Assembly (NCBI GenBank): GCA_903927025.1
Contig: CAIYLG010000051.1
Coordinates: 105,163 to 169,162, forward strand
Length of the DNA: 64,000 bases
Source: an uncultured Armatimonadota bacterium
GTDB taxonomy: Bacteria; Armatimonadota; Fimbriimonadia; Fimbriimonadales; Fimbriimonadaceae
Reading direction: 5' to 3'
In this document: positions 38,901 through 48,812 of the stretch, piece after piece
Layout of the letters: every line of letters starts with the position of its first letter
Numbering within the stretch: position 1 is the first letter of the stretch
Position numbers and translations under genes: made by a program
Notes under the pieces: generated by a model
What the model was told of the DNA's origin: nothing
What the model saw: only the letters and a program-made list of their open reading frames with translations
The model's database searches: none

Positions 38901-41900
38901 TCCTCATCCTTGTTGCCGCCAAAGCTGGCGGCTTCCACGGTCTTTGCTGAGTGCACGGGTATGGGTGCCAGCCCGGCCTTCTTGAGCCTGGCATTCAGCG
39001 GTTCCAGTTGAGATTCCAAGAGGTGTTCCCACTCCTTGAGTGCGGCCTTTGCCAATACCGACGAACCTTCGTAAGCGGCAATAGCCGTGCCAGTAGGCGT
39101 CATGTCCGCTTCCTCAACCAGGGACATCACCGCCATAAGCCCTGACTGGGGCGGACCCAGTTTAGGTTGAATCTTGCCAAAGCCTTCAAGGACCCTTTTG
39201 GCTGCTGTCTGATACTCCGCTGCCAGCGCAGAAAGCTTGGAGCTCTGCTCTGTGATCACCCCAGCCGCATCTCGCAGCTGATTGACGAGGTTGTAGGAAC
39301 CGATCCCAATCTGATCCTGGAGGTGAAGACCCGCAACTGGCGTCTTGACTCGTGGGTCCATTCGGATCTTCAGAGGTTGAGCGTATGCCTTGCCACCAAC
39401 AATGAGACGCACCTGATATTGGCCGGCCGCAGCCCATGGGCTGCTTGGCACAGGAGCTGTGTCATGAAAGATCGCGGCGATCGGGAATCCGGTGCGTCCC
39501 CCAAGTGGAGTGAAGTGCAGATCCCAAATAAATCGGTGGAATCCGGGCGCTGCGGAGAGCGGCTGAAGAGGGCGAATCCAGTAGAAGGGAACCTGGAGTT
39601 CCTTTTCCTCAACCTGGACCAACTTGTCTTCGCTGGAATATCGCCGAACTAGCTTTCCGTGACTATCCAGAATCTCGATGGCAACGGGGCCAGAGCTTGA
39701 ATCTGGGAGATAGTAGTCCAGAATCGCCCCATCTGGCGGGTTCTTACCCGCTGGCTCCTCAGGCGGAAGTGGCGTGTCTGAGTTGTTGTTCCAGTGAACG
39801 CGCGTGGCAAGTTCCGGCTTGAACAGCACGGTGTTGGAGGTGTCCGAAGATACCTGTCGAAGAGCGGTGATGTCGTCGAGCACCCAGAAAGATCGTCCGT
39901 GGGTGCCCACCACCACATCGTCGTCATGAACCACAAGGTCACGGATGGATGTTGCTGGCATGTTGAGACGAAGGGGGTTCCAGTGGTCGCCGTCGTCTAG
40001 CGAGAAATAGACTGCATTTTCCGTCCCGCAGAACAGAAGTCCCCTTCGAATAGGGTCTTCCCGAACTGCGTTGACGATTGCACCATCGGGTAGGCCGCTG
40101 ACAATTTCTTTCCAGTTCTTGCCGCCGTCATGGGTGCGATAGATGTGCGGATGAAGGTCATCCAGCTTGAACCGGTTGACAGCGGCATAGGCGGTGGAGG
40201 CATCGAACCGCCCCGCATCAATGAGCGCTATCTTGCTCCATGCGGTTAAGCCGCTGGGCGTCACGTTGGTCCAGCTCTTGCCGCCATCTGCGGTCACGTG
40301 AATCAAGCCATCGTCGGTCCCAGCCCAAATGGTGTTGATGTCCTTGTAAGAAGGCGCTACCGTGTAAACCACGCCTCGACGAGCCGGCCGCTTGAAAACG
40401 CTTCCGGTAGGGGGATCGGCAACTTCGCGCGTGAGATCGGGGCTGATGACATCCCAGTGGCTCCCTCCGTCCCGGGTCTTAAACACGACATTCCCGGCGA
40501 AGAACAGTGAGTGTAGGTCCACTGTGGAGAACACCAGCGGTGCTGTTCGCAGGAAGCGATAGTTGCCTCCTCTGCGGCCAATCTGTGGGCCAACATTGAG
40601 AACCTGACCGGTGACTCGGTCATAGCGGGTCACCTTGCCACCGTAGATCCAGTTCGGATTTAGAGGGTCTGGAGCGACATATCCGTACTCCTCGGTGCCA
40701 ACCGGATGCCACTCGCGAAAAGTGATTTGCCCATCGTTTCCGCGGCTGGCGACTCCTGCAGATCCGCTTTCTTGCTGTCCACCGTAAACCCAATATGGAA
40801 ATTCGTTGTCGGTAGAAACGTGATAGAACTGGGCCGTGGGCTGGTTGTACCAAGAGCTCCAGGTCTCACCACCGTTCACTGTGATCGTCGCGCCCTGGTC
40901 GAGACTGAGGAGAATCACCTTGGGGTCATTGGGGTCGATGTAGACGGTGTGGTAATCGTCTCCGCCTGGCGCGCCTTTCCACGCGAAAAAGCTCTTGCCA
41001 CCGTCAGTTGATTTGTAGGTTGACGTGTTCGCGGAGTACACAATGTCCGGGTTCTTAGGGTCAACGCGAACCTCCGCAAAGTCGCTTCCTCGGCCCCAAA
41101 TTCGCCCTTCATCGTCCGTCAGGTGCCAGCTTTCGCCAGAATCGTCGGACCGGTACAGACCGCCACCAACCGAAGCGTCAACGACTGCATAGAGTCGACT
41201 CGGCAAACTTGGAGAGACAGCAAATCCAATGCGCCCGAGTCCGTCTGCGATGCGGGGAAGACCCTTGGTAAGTTCCTTCCAGGTCTTGCCGCCATCCGTC
41301 GTCTTGTAGAGTCCGCTTCCCGGACCCTGCCATCCGCCATTCTCCCAAGGACCCTGCCGAGCGGCATAGAGATCAGCATAGATCGTGTTGGAGTCGGTCG
41401 GGTCAAAGGCAAGCGCAATTGCGCCCGTGTCCTGATCTTTGTACAGAACTTTCTCGAAGGTTTCGCCACCGTCGGTCGATCTGAAAACTCCGCGGGTCTC
41501 GTTGGGCCCGTAAGGATGCCCCAACACGGCTACAAAAAGGCGCTTGGAGTCGTGGGGGTCCACGATGATGCTGCCTATCTGCTGACCCTCTCTCAGTCCT
41601 AAGTGCTTCCATGTCTTCCCGCCGTCAGTTGACCGATACATTCCGTCTCCGGTTGAGAGGTCGGGACGCTGAAGCCCTTCGCCTGACCCTACATAGAGCG
41701 TGTTCGGATCCGATGGCGCCACCGCAATCGCGCCAATGGAGCCGGTCGGCTGGTCGTCAAAAATCGGATTCCATGTGCGACCGTAGTCGTTTGTCTTCCA
41801 GACTCCTCCGTTAGTCACGCTCATGAAGAAGGTGCCCGGTTGGGAGGGTACTCCGGCGGCACCTACCGTGCGGCCGCCACGAAACGGTCCGATCATCCTC

Positions 41901-42016
41901 CACACGAGCCCGTCATAAAGCTTAGAGGGCACGGTCTGGCCGAAACCTGCGCATGCAATGGAGGCCGCGAGCAAGCTGCACGCAAACCTAGAGGAAGGAA
42001 AAAACCGGGAAGTCAC
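38897..42016 (-). CDS. Large secreted BNR/Asp-box beta-propeller protein
   Basis: A 1039-residue exported protein of the VPS10/sortilin-like, glycoside-hydrolase-annotated type. The signal is RFACSLLAASIACAGFGQ. About residues 35-780 contain many Asp-box turns of form S-x-D-x-G-x-T-W: YRSTDGGKTWKHLG, FRSTDGGETFEK, YKTTDGGKTWKEL, YRSDDSGESWHLTD, YKSTDGGKSFFAW, HVTADGGKSWTNVT, YRTHDGGKNWKEI. The C-terminal 250 residues hold an FnIII-like part (HRFIWDLHFTPLGGR) and a helical end. No catalytic residues are evident. The start is GTG at 42016. Such proteins are abundant in Acidobacteria and Armatimonadota and may bind or process polymers; their role is not known. Confidence 0.88.
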   Translation of the reverse strand: MTSRFFPSSRFACSLLAASIACAGFGQTVPSKLYDGLVWRMIGPFRGGRTVGAAGVPSQPGTFFMSVTNGGVWKTNDYGRTWNPIFDDQPTGSIGAIAVAPSDPNTLYVGSGEGLQRPDLSTGDGMYRSTDGGKTWKHLGLREGQQIGSIIVDPHDSKRLFVAVLGHPYGPNETRGVFRSTDGGETFEKVLYKDQDTGAIALAFDPTDSNTIYADLYAARQGPWENGGWQGPGSGLYKTTDGGKTWKELTKGLPRIADGLGRIGFAVSPSLPSRLYAVVDASVGGGLYRSDDSGESWHLTDDEGRIWGRGSDFAEVRVDPKNPDIVYSANTSTYKSTDGGKSFFAWKGAPGGDDYHTVYIDPNDPKVILLSLDQGATITVNGGETWSSWYNQPTAQFYHVSTDNEFPYWVYGGQQESGSAGVASRGNDGQITFREWHPVGTEEYGYVAPDPLNPNWIYGGKVTRYDRVTGQVLNVGPQIGRRGGNYRFLRTAPLVFSTVDLHSLFFAGNVVFKTRDGGSHWDVISPDLTREVADPPTGSVFKRPARRGVVYTVAPSYKDINTIWAGTDDGLIHVTADGGKSWTNVTPSGLTAWSKIALIDAGRFDASTAYAAVNRFKLDDLHPHIYRTHDGGKNWKEIVSGLPDGAIVNAVREDPIRRGLLFCGTENAVYFSLDDGDHWNPLRLNMPATSIRDLVVHDDDVVVGTHGRSFWVLDDITALRQVSSDTSNTVLFKPELATRVHWNNNSDTPLPPEEPAGKNPPDGAILDYYLPDSSSGPVAIEILDSHGKLVRRYSSEDKLVQVEEKELQVPFYWIRPLQPLSAAPGFHRFIWDLHFTPLGGRTGFPIAAIFHDTAPVPSSPWAAAGQYQVRLIVGGKAYAQPLKIRMDPRVKTPVAGLHLQDQIGIGSYNLVNQLRDAAGVITEQSSKLSALAAEYQTAAKRVLEGFGKIQPKLGPPQSGLMAVMSLVEEADMTPTGTAIAAYEGSSVLAKAALKEWEHLLESQLEPLNARLKKAGLAPIPVHSAKTVEAASFGGNKDED

Positions 42017-42055
42017 CCGAGCATCTTAACCAATGCTTGGCGGTTCTGTCGAATA

Positions 42056-42289
42056 CTAGCTTCCGTTGCCCGGCGGCTGTAGGAAGTAGTAAACGATTCC
42101 GGCAAAAACCAAGATGATCAGGAGGAACACGGCCGATCGCTTGAAGATCTCTTTGAAGTTCCAATCTTGCCCCAGGCGAAAGCTCCCACGTCGGAGCGGT
42201 GACTTTGAGTCCTTTCGCTTTTTCTTGCGGCGAACTTTAACGACTTGTTCACCTGATTCGGTATCGATTTCTCGCCGGGTTTCTGGCAT
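42056..42289 (-). CDS. Small basic membrane protein
   Basis: A 77-residue protein. The first ~50 residues are highly charged (VVKVRRKKKRKDSKSPLRRG), then one membrane helix SAVFLLIILVFAGIVYYFL and a short tail follow. The positive-inside rule puts the N-terminus in the cytoplasm. The ATG at 42289 has GAGGTG five bases upstream; a GTG two codons earlier is the alternative. It lies 40 bases upstream of the start of the BNR protein, same strand, and may be co-transcribed. I recognise no family. Confidence 0.7.
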   Translation of the reverse strand: MPETRREIDTESGEQVVKVRRKKKRKDSKSPLRRGSFRLGQDWNFKEIFKRSAVFLLIILVFAGIVYYFLQPPGNGS

Positions 42290-42396
42290 TGACACCTCAG
42301 GGTAGGCGAAAGCGGATCGATCCGTCTACGGCTGGGGACAAAATGTGGCCTTTGGGACGATTTCTTAGTGCAGTCTCACCGAAGCTAATGCCCAGT

Positions 42397-43752
42397 TTAG
42401 GCCCGTTGGATCATCGCGTAGACGAGATAGGTATTCAGAGCCGCAATCACAAAAGCCATGGACCAACCAATCGCACGTGTGAGCTTGCTGTTTGCGAACT
42501 CGCCCATTTTGTCTTTGTCAGACGTGAACTGAATCAGCGGCACCACGGCAAATGAAAGCTGTGCCGAAAGCACAACTTGGCTGAACAGCATCAGGCTCTC
42601 CAGACCGTTCTCGCCGTATTTCCAAACTGCCCAAAGGGCAGGCAACAGAGCGAGAACTCGGGAAATCATGCGCCTGAGCCAGGGTTTCAGGCGGATGCTG
42701 ACAAACCCTTCCATCACGATCTGCCCGGCGAGCGTTCCGGTTAGCGTCGAATTTTGGCCCGATGCAAGTAGTGCAATGGCAAAGAGGGGTGCCGCGATGG
42801 AAGCACCCACAAGCGGAGAAATTAGCCTGTATGCGTCCTTCATCTTGGCAACCTCATGGTGGCCAGCCTTAAAGAACACAGCGGCGGCAACAATGAGGAT
42901 CGCTGCGTTGACCAAAAATGCCAAACAAAGAGCGACCGTAGAGTCGATCGTCGCCATCTTGATCGTATCCTTCAGCTCTTCTCTAGACCTCCCGTACTTT
43001 CTGGTTTGGATGATCGAGGAGTGGAGATAAAGGTTGTGTGGCATTACTGTTGCGCCAAGGATGCCCAGAGCCAGATAAAGCTTGTCGAAGTTCGTCAGAA
43101 TCGACGGCGATGGGACCATCCCCACGAGCACGGCGTGCCAGTCAGGCTTGGCAAAGAAGACCTCGATGCCAAAGATCACCATCATCGTGGCGATCAGTGT
43201 GATCACCAGGATTTCCAGCCAACGGAAGCCTTTCGACTGGAGTCCAAGGACAATGAGCACGTCCAGTCCGGTCAATGCCACACCGGCCCAGTAAGGAATC
43301 CCGAACAGCAGGTTCAGCGCAATTGCGGCACCAATCACCTCTGCTAGATCGCATGCTACGATCGCGATTTCAGCCGAAACCCATAGCGCGACGGAGACAG
43401 GCTTTGGATAGGCGTCGCGGCAGGCCTGGGCTAGGTCCCGTCCGGTAACAATCCCCAACTTTGCGCTCAGGGCCTGAAGGAACATCGCCAACAGGCTGGA
43501 CATGACGATGACCGAAAGCAGAAGGTAGCTGAATCTTGCCCCGCCTTCGATATCGGTGGCCCAGTTTCCAGGGTCCATGTAGCCCACTGCAATCAAATAG
43601 CCGGGGCCGATGAAGGCAAATAGCCGACGCCACGCGGGTCCCCCTTTGGGAACCGCGATGGTACGAAACACTTCGGGCAGGCTTGCGATCGGTGCGTCCG
43701 ATCGCCAATTTCCTGTCGGTGTTCCCTGATCTGATTCGACAGGGCCTTCCAA
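42397..43752 (-). CDS. mntH: Nramp family Mn2+/divalent metal transporter
   Basis: A 451-residue proton-coupled importer of Mn2+ (and Fe2+). About 11 membrane helices are present. The metal-site motif is GYMDPGNWATDIEGG in helix one (DPGN) and the partner is ATVMPHNLYLHSS in helix six (MPH). The family consensus ALSAKLGIVTGRDLAQACRD follows helix two. The frame begins TTG at 43752 with a Shine-Dalgarno-like GAGG too close to it, so the exact start is uncertain; the first 35 residues are not conserved. The upstream palindrome at 43771-43792 suggests control by a MntR/DtxR-type regulator, which is not in the window. Confidence 0.93.
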   Translation of the reverse strand: MEGPVESDQGTPTGNWRSDAPIASLPEVFRTIAVPKGGPAWRRLFAFIGPGYLIAVGYMDPGNWATDIEGGARFSYLLLSVIVMSSLLAMFLQALSAKLGIVTGRDLAQACRDAYPKPVSVALWVSAEIAIVACDLAEVIGAAIALNLLFGIPYWAGVALTGLDVLIVLGLQSKGFRWLEILVITLIATMMVIFGIEVFFAKPDWHAVLVGMVPSPSILTNFDKLYLALGILGATVMPHNLYLHSSIIQTRKYGRSREELKDTIKMATIDSTVALCLAFLVNAAILIVAAAVFFKAGHHEVAKMKDAYRLISPLVGASIAAPLFAIALLASGQNSTLTGTLAGQIVMEGFVSIRLKPWLRRMISRVLALLPALWAVWKYGENGLESLMLFSQVVLSAQLSFAVVPLIQFTSDKDKMGEFANSKLTRAIGWSMAFVIAALNTYLVYAMIQRA

Positions 43753-43770
43753 GACCTCAAAGGATACCTT

Positions 43771-43792
43771 AAATGTAGCGTGAGCTACATTT
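43771..43792. promoter_or_regulatory. Perfect palindrome upstream of mntH, likely metal-regulator operator
   Basis: AAATGTAGC-GTGA-GCTACATTT is a perfect 9+9 inverted repeat with a four-base centre, 19 bases before the mntH start. Its size and position agree with a DtxR/MntR-type or Fur-type operator that would block transcription when metal is plentiful. Confidence 0.75.
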
Positions 43793-43848
43793 ATTAGGCT
43801 GGGCGCAACTTTGGGGCCAGTGTTTCCGTACTGCGGATCCTCGGTCCT

Positions 43849-45987
43849 TTAAGAGAAGGCCATCCAAGTCATGTCCATGGCCGGAACTGTCACTTTGAAT
43901 CGTGCCCTTCCGCGCGGATCCATCTTAATCGTGGTGATCTTTCCGTCTGGCCCCTTGGCGGAGGCCGTTTCCTTCAGCCCGGTGTAGTACAGCGGCAGGA
44001 CAATTTCTTCGGTGATCGCATGGTCCGTGGGGTTATAGATCGAGACGAATCCCTTTTCTGCCAGTCCACTGTTGACGTGAAGGGCAAAGTCGAGGTGCTT
44101 GCCATCGGCCCGTCGCACATGCACGAGGTCTGACTCCAGAATCGCCCGATGCTGCTTAAACCAGGTGACCCACTTCATGACCGCCTGTCGAGTTTCTGGG
44201 CTGTCGTACAGCCTCGGGCCGCGATAGCAGGCCTGGACGCCGAATCCAAACGCACTGGAAAGGTGCTGCTGATAAACCTGCAGGTGCTCTTTCAGCGGTT
44301 CGATCGTGGCTGCCTCTCCGCCGCCTTGATATTCGGTCAGGGGCACAAACATCCAACCCATGGAAGGTGCTTTCGTCCAAGTGCCATCATACATGTTCTG
44401 GCGGGCATGAATCGGCTGCTGATCACGTGGCAAAGACCAGTTGGTCTCTCTGTATCCCATCCCCGTCTTGTTGGAGCCAGCAAGAACGTACCAGTCCGGA
44501 ACGTTAAGGAAGATGCCACGTTCCCTGCACCATGCGTAGAGATCGATTATCGCTTGCCACTGCTTCCACTGCGAATCCTCCAAACCTTTATGTCCCGGAT
44601 GGTTGGTGGAGGCGCAGGGGTCTCCCGGATAGCTTCCGTCATGCTCCAGTAGGTCGAACCCGGTTCCCTCAAGGAACGACTTAATGTGCTTGAAGTAGTC
44701 GATTCCCCATTGGCTTTGCAGACAGGGCGAATAGCCGAAGGTCAGTCCGCCTGGTTTGCCCGTTTTCGGGTTGATGGCATCGTTGGCTTCATCGATGTGA
44801 CGGCTGGCAAGCAGGGAATAGCACCCTATCTGGAGCCCTTTCGAGTGAGCATAGTCTGCAAATGCCTTGAACTTGGCAATGTTGGCCGGCGAGGCGTCTT
44901 CCGCTTCGAGACCGCTCCCGAAGCTGAAGATCACCATTTCAAATCCGACATCGGCAGCCTGATCAATCGCGGCTCTCGCCTTGACCGGATCTGTTGTTGT
45001 CAAATGCAGCATGATCGGGTTCTCGGTGGTCCAAGGAGCCGCAGTCCGAAACAGCTTTCGGATTGCCAGAGTCTTCCGTTCACGCTCGGAGGAGTCATGC
45101 ACAACCACAAAGGTCCGATGGCTTGAGAAGGACTCCCCACTTGGGATGGTTACATCCGGTCCCAGCGCCGGATAGCTCTCCAGGACACACGGAGTCTCCA
45201 ACTCGTAGCTGACCTGGGTACCGTAGGCGGGGTCTTTCACCCAATGGATCGCCTTGTTGGCTCCTATCGCCGTCATCCCGTTGAACGAGTAGTCAGTAAA
45301 AGCATCGATGTTTGGCAACACCCAGTTGTGGAACGTGTCTACTTCAGAATCTGCCTCCACGAGACCAAGGATTTCTGACTTAAAAGAACCGATCTGAATG
45401 GCTGCGGCCGATCGGTTCTGCACGTGGATCTGCTTCATCATTGCAGGGATTCCGTCGTACATTTCGTAGTTCACGGTCACCGTAACTCCGGGAAGCGATG
45501 TCCTTGCATATTCAAATTGGAGTCCAACTCCGTGAGGCGGCCAAGTATCCAAGCCGCGCGGGCGCACCCGCTTCCATGAAAACGGAGCCTTGGGTACTGT
45601 CTGGTTCCAGCGGACAAGGTGAAATCCGTCCGGATCAGGAGTCATCTTCTCGAGCCAGTCCGGTCGGAGAAAGGCAAGGTTGGGCTGACCAACGAGCCCG
45701 CCCACGTTCCAAGGGTGTCCGTTCAAAACGACTATCGCTTCTGGCTTCACCGCACGCAGCATGGATTCGCCGGTCATGAGATTCTCAAGCGCAACGGTGG
45801 CCCCGTCAGGATTCACGCGAAAGGTACGTCGGATCAGTCCATTCTCCAGTGAAGCCTCGCTATTTAGCGGTTTTTTAACGGTTGCTCTAAAGGTGCCTGG
45901 CTCAATGAGCCAATCATGATGGAGGTTATAAGATTGAGTCGCAGATATCATCGAGGTCCACAGGACAGCGGAACATAGGCTGGTCAC
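43849..45987 (-). CDS. Secreted glycoside hydrolase, alpha-galactosidase-like (clan GH-D)
   Basis: A 712-residue protein with a short signal-like N-terminus (GTG start at 45987). The first ~300 residues are a beta-sandwich with NGLIRRTFRVNPDGATVALENL. From about residue 330 a TIM barrel follows: AIDQAADVGFEMVIFSFGSG, FKAFADYAHSKGLQIGCYSL, TGFDLLEHDGSYPGDPCAS (probable nucleophile Asp of the clan GH-D K/D-x-D motif), WCRERGIFLNVPDWYVLAGS. A beta-sandwich ends the chain (DGKHLDFALHVNSGLAEKG). The order sandwich-barrel-sandwich is that of GH36/GH27-type enzymes. The substrate is inferred only. It is transcribed towards mntH and separated from it by about 95 bases. Confidence 0.78.
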   Translation of the reverse strand: MTSLCSAVLWTSMISATQSYNLHHDWLIEPGTFRATVKKPLNSEASLENGLIRRTFRVNPDGATVALENLMTGESMLRAVKPEAIVVLNGHPWNVGGLVGQPNLAFLRPDWLEKMTPDPDGFHLVRWNQTVPKAPFSWKRVRPRGLDTWPPHGVGLQFEYARTSLPGVTVTVNYEMYDGIPAMMKQIHVQNRSAAAIQIGSFKSEILGLVEADSEVDTFHNWVLPNIDAFTDYSFNGMTAIGANKAIHWVKDPAYGTQVSYELETPCVLESYPALGPDVTIPSGESFSSHRTFVVVHDSSERERKTLAIRKLFRTAAPWTTENPIMLHLTTTDPVKARAAIDQAADVGFEMVIFSFGSGLEAEDASPANIAKFKAFADYAHSKGLQIGCYSLLASRHIDEANDAINPKTGKPGGLTFGYSPCLQSQWGIDYFKHIKSFLEGTGFDLLEHDGSYPGDPCASTNHPGHKGLEDSQWKQWQAIIDLYAWCRERGIFLNVPDWYVLAGSNKTGMGYRETNWSLPRDQQPIHARQNMYDGTWTKAPSMGWMFVPLTEYQGGGEAATIEPLKEHLQVYQQHLSSAFGFGVQACYRGPRLYDSPETRQAVMKWVTWFKQHRAILESDLVHVRRADGKHLDFALHVNSGLAEKGFVSIYNPTDHAITEEIVLPLYYTGLKETASAKGPDGKITTIKMDPRGRARFKVTVPAMDMTWMAFS

Positions 45988-46120
45988 GGAATCACGATAG
46001 CATCTCGCACTCTGCTGCTTTCTTGTTTATGTGACGCAACGTGGCGTGCAACACCGCTAAAATTGATTCTGCGTCCGCCGCCTTATCCCATCAAAAGGTG
46101 ATGCTGCAGACCCCTTCCGC

Positions 46121-48778
46121 ATGGACACGTCGTCAGATTCGCGCGTTCGAGACTCACTGCGCAATATCGTTGATCTTCTAGAGAACATCAGCGATGGCCT
46201 TTTTGCGCTGGACCCCGAATGGCGGTTTATCTACTGGAACACGCCAGCGGAGAAGATCTTAAAGCGCGTTGGCGTCAATCTGGATGGTCGCAGCTTTTGG
46301 GAGGAGTTTCCCGAGTTTGCCAATTCAGAGTTTCGATCTCAGTTTGAAAGGGTTCTTCGTGAAGGCGCGGCATCTCATTTTGAGGCGTTCATTCCGGCCT
46401 ATGGTGCCTGGTTCTCGGCGTCTGTTCACTTGGCCGACGAAGGGATCGCCGTTTACCTACGCGATATCACAGATTATCGGCGTCTTCAGGCTGAAGTCAG
46501 TGTAACGGACCTGCGTTTTCGAACGATGATCGACAGGCTTCCAGACTCTGCAGTTCTACGCGAGGGAGAGCACCTTTTGCTCAATCCTGCCGCCCAACGG
46601 CTCCTGGGGTATTCGCAGGATGAAATCGGAACGATCGACTCCTGGTTTGAGATCCTCCATCCATCCGACGTTGAGGAATCTCGCCAAAGATACGAGCTGC
46701 TGAGAGCGGAAGGTTTCCCGAGATTGCGCACCACCGCTCTTCGGACCCGCGATGGCGCGATTCTCCAAATTCAGATGATCGCCTATATCGACGATCGCTG
46801 CGAGTTCTGGATCCTCCAGGACCTTACGGAAAGACTTCTCACTGAGCAGAAGTTCCGAGTGCTGTTTGAGCACTCGAAGATGGCCTACTTCCTTTTCAGT
46901 CCGGATGGAATCATCGACTGTAACGATGCAGCCGTAAAGCAGATGCGGCTGTCAAGTAAGGAGCCTCTGATGGGCCGGAGCTTCATTTCCCTGTCGCCAG
47001 AAATGCAGGCAGACGGGCAAAGCTCTTTCGACAAGCTGGAGCAAGTCAATCAGGACCTCGCTCAGCAAGGCCAGATGAGCTTTGAGTGGACTCACCTTCG
47101 TGCAGACGGGACGAAAGCTGAGGTGTTCGTCTCCGTGTCTCGATTTATCGTCAACGATGAAACACTCGAATTGGTCGTCTGGAAAGATCTCTCCGAAATC
47201 AGGCTTGCAGAGGACAAACTCCGACAAAGCGAAGATCGCTTCAAGACGATTATCGACAATACGGATGAGATCATTTACACGCTCTCACTCGATGGAACAT
47301 TCACCTTTGTGTCCCACAGCTGGACGCGCCACCTAGGACACGAAGTTTGCGAAGTAATTGGTAAGCAGTTTGTCGATTTTGTGCACGCTGAAGACGTCAT
47401 CAAGGGCAAGGTCTATACCTACCGATTGGTGAAGGATCCTGGCTTTCGTGGATCGGTCATGTACCGGGCCCTTCACGCAGATGGCTCGTATCGATGGCAC
47501 GAAACCACAGGTTCTGTCGTTTTTGACGCAGACGGGAATCCCCAACACTTTGTGGGGCTCTCCCGAGATGTGACAGAAAGGCGATTGGCAAGGGCTGCCC
47601 TCGAGGAAGCTCGGGACCAGGCGCTTGCTTCCTCAAGAGCCAAGAGCCAGTTCCTTGCTACAGTAAGTCACGAGATCCGGACCCCACTCAACGGAGTCCT
47701 TGGCATGACGAATCTGCTTGCGGACACGAGCCTGAACTCTGAGCAGACCAACTATCTGAGGACCATTCAGGCGAGTGGAGAGATACTTCGCCGAGTCATC
47801 GATGATGTTCTGGATTTCTCCAGTATTGAGGCGGGCAAACTTTCCATCGACGCTCACGCGGTTGATGTGATCGCTGCCATCCATGACGTCGTATCGCTGT
47901 TCGAAGGGCGCGCCCACGAAAAGGGGATTGGCCTCACCATGGACATGGGAGATCTCAAAGCCCTCCACGTCTACGCCGATCATGCCCGGGTTAAACAGGT
48001 CGTGGCCAACCTGATTGGCAATGCCGTGAAGTTTACGGAGAGGGGACGTGTTCGCGTGGTACTCACCCTCGTTCGAGAGACTCGGACGGCTATGGTCCTG
48101 CGCATTGAAGTTATCGATAGCGGCATCGGCATTGTCCCAAGCCGGGTAGAAGCCGTGTTCGAGGGCTTCACCCAGGCTGACAACTCCATGCACCGCCGGT
48201 ATGGTGGCAGCGGCCTAGGACTCACGATTGCCAAGCGACTTACCGATCTCATGGGTGGAGAAATCGGTGTGGACAGCGAAGTCGGAGTAGGGAGCAGGTT
48301 CTGGGTTGAGCTTCCGCTTGCCAAAATCCCAGAAGCGAAGCCAAAACCGACAAAAGTCGAGCAAGAAGCTTCGCTAATCGACGTGAGGGTGCTTCTTGCC
48401 GAAGACAATGAAATCAATATTGAAGTCGCTCAGCGGCAGATCGAACTGCTTGGGTGTCATGTTGAGGTCGCACAAAACGGAGTGCAGGCGGTGGACCTGT
48501 TTCTATCCCAACCTTTCCATCTGATCCTCATGGATGTGCAGATGCCGGATATGGACGGCCTCGAAGCGACCCGCCAGATTCGTATGCGGGAAGAGGAGAT
48601 AGGTGGTCACATCCCGATCATTGCCCTCACTGCAACTGCATTTGACGAGGACAAGAAGGCGTGCAATGATGCTGGGATGGATGATTTCCTCAGCAAGCCA
48701 TTCAAGCGTGAAGATCTTCAACGGGTGCTGATCGACTGGTCAGCGGCTCGACGTGCCGAACCTGATCTCAAAGTTTGA
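46121..48778 (+). CDS. Hybrid sensor histidine kinase with four PAS domains and receiver
   Basis: An 885-residue cytoplasmic two-component kinase. Four PAS/PAC segments come first: about residues 15-125 (LENISDGLFALDPEWRFIYW), 130-240, 245-365 (MAYFLFSPDGIIDCND), 370-495 (TDEIIYTLSLDGTFTFVS). HisKA (505-575) has FLATVSHEIRTPLNGVLGMT with the phosphorylated His. HATPase (615-735) has VVANLIGNAVKFTERG, DSGIGI and GGSGLGLTIAKRL. The receiver (755-875) has LLAEDNEINIEVAQ, LILMDVQMPDMDG with the phospho-Asp, and LSKPFKRED. There are no membrane segments, so the signal is internal (ligand, redox or a partner). No partner regulator lies beside it, so phosphorelay to an Hpt protein elsewhere is expected. 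Confidence 0.95.
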   Translation: MDTSSDSRVRDSLRNIVDLLENISDGLFALDPEWRFIYWNTPAEKILKRVGVNLDGRSFWEEFPEFANSEFRSQFERVLREGAASHFEAFIPAYGAWFSASVHLADEGIAVYLRDITDYRRLQAEVSVTDLRFRTMIDRLPDSAVLREGEHLLLNPAAQRLLGYSQDEIGTIDSWFEILHPSDVEESRQRYELLRAEGFPRLRTTALRTRDGAILQIQMIAYIDDRCEFWILQDLTERLLTEQKFRVLFEHSKMAYFLFSPDGIIDCNDAAVKQMRLSSKEPLMGRSFISLSPEMQADGQSSFDKLEQVNQDLAQQGQMSFEWTHLRADGTKAEVFVSVSRFIVNDETLELVVWKDLSEIRLAEDKLRQSEDRFKTIIDNTDEIIYTLSLDGTFTFVSHSWTRHLGHEVCEVIGKQFVDFVHAEDVIKGKVYTYRLVKDPGFRGSVMYRALHADGSYRWHETTGSVVFDADGNPQHFVGLSRDVTERRLARAALEEARDQALASSRAKSQFLATVSHEIRTPLNGVLGMTNLLADTSLNSEQTNYLRTIQASGEILRRVIDDVLDFSSIEAGKLSIDAHAVDVIAAIHDVVSLFEGRAHEKGIGLTMDMGDLKALHVYADHARVKQVVANLIGNAVKFTERGRVRVVLTLVRETRTAMVLRIEVIDSGIGIVPSRVEAVFEGFTQADNSMHRRYGGSGLGLTIAKRLTDLMGGEIGVDSEVGVGSRFWVELPLAKIPEAKPKPTKVEQEASLIDVRVLLAEDNEINIEVAQRQIELLGCHVEVAQNGVQAVDLFLSQPFHLILMDVQMPDMDGLEATRQIRMREEEIGGHIPIIALTATAFDEDKKACNDAGMDDFLSKPFKREDLQRVLIDWSAARRAEPDLKV

Positions 48779-48812
48779 ACTCTGCTTGCCAAAAAATTCC
48801 GCCCGGGCCCAG

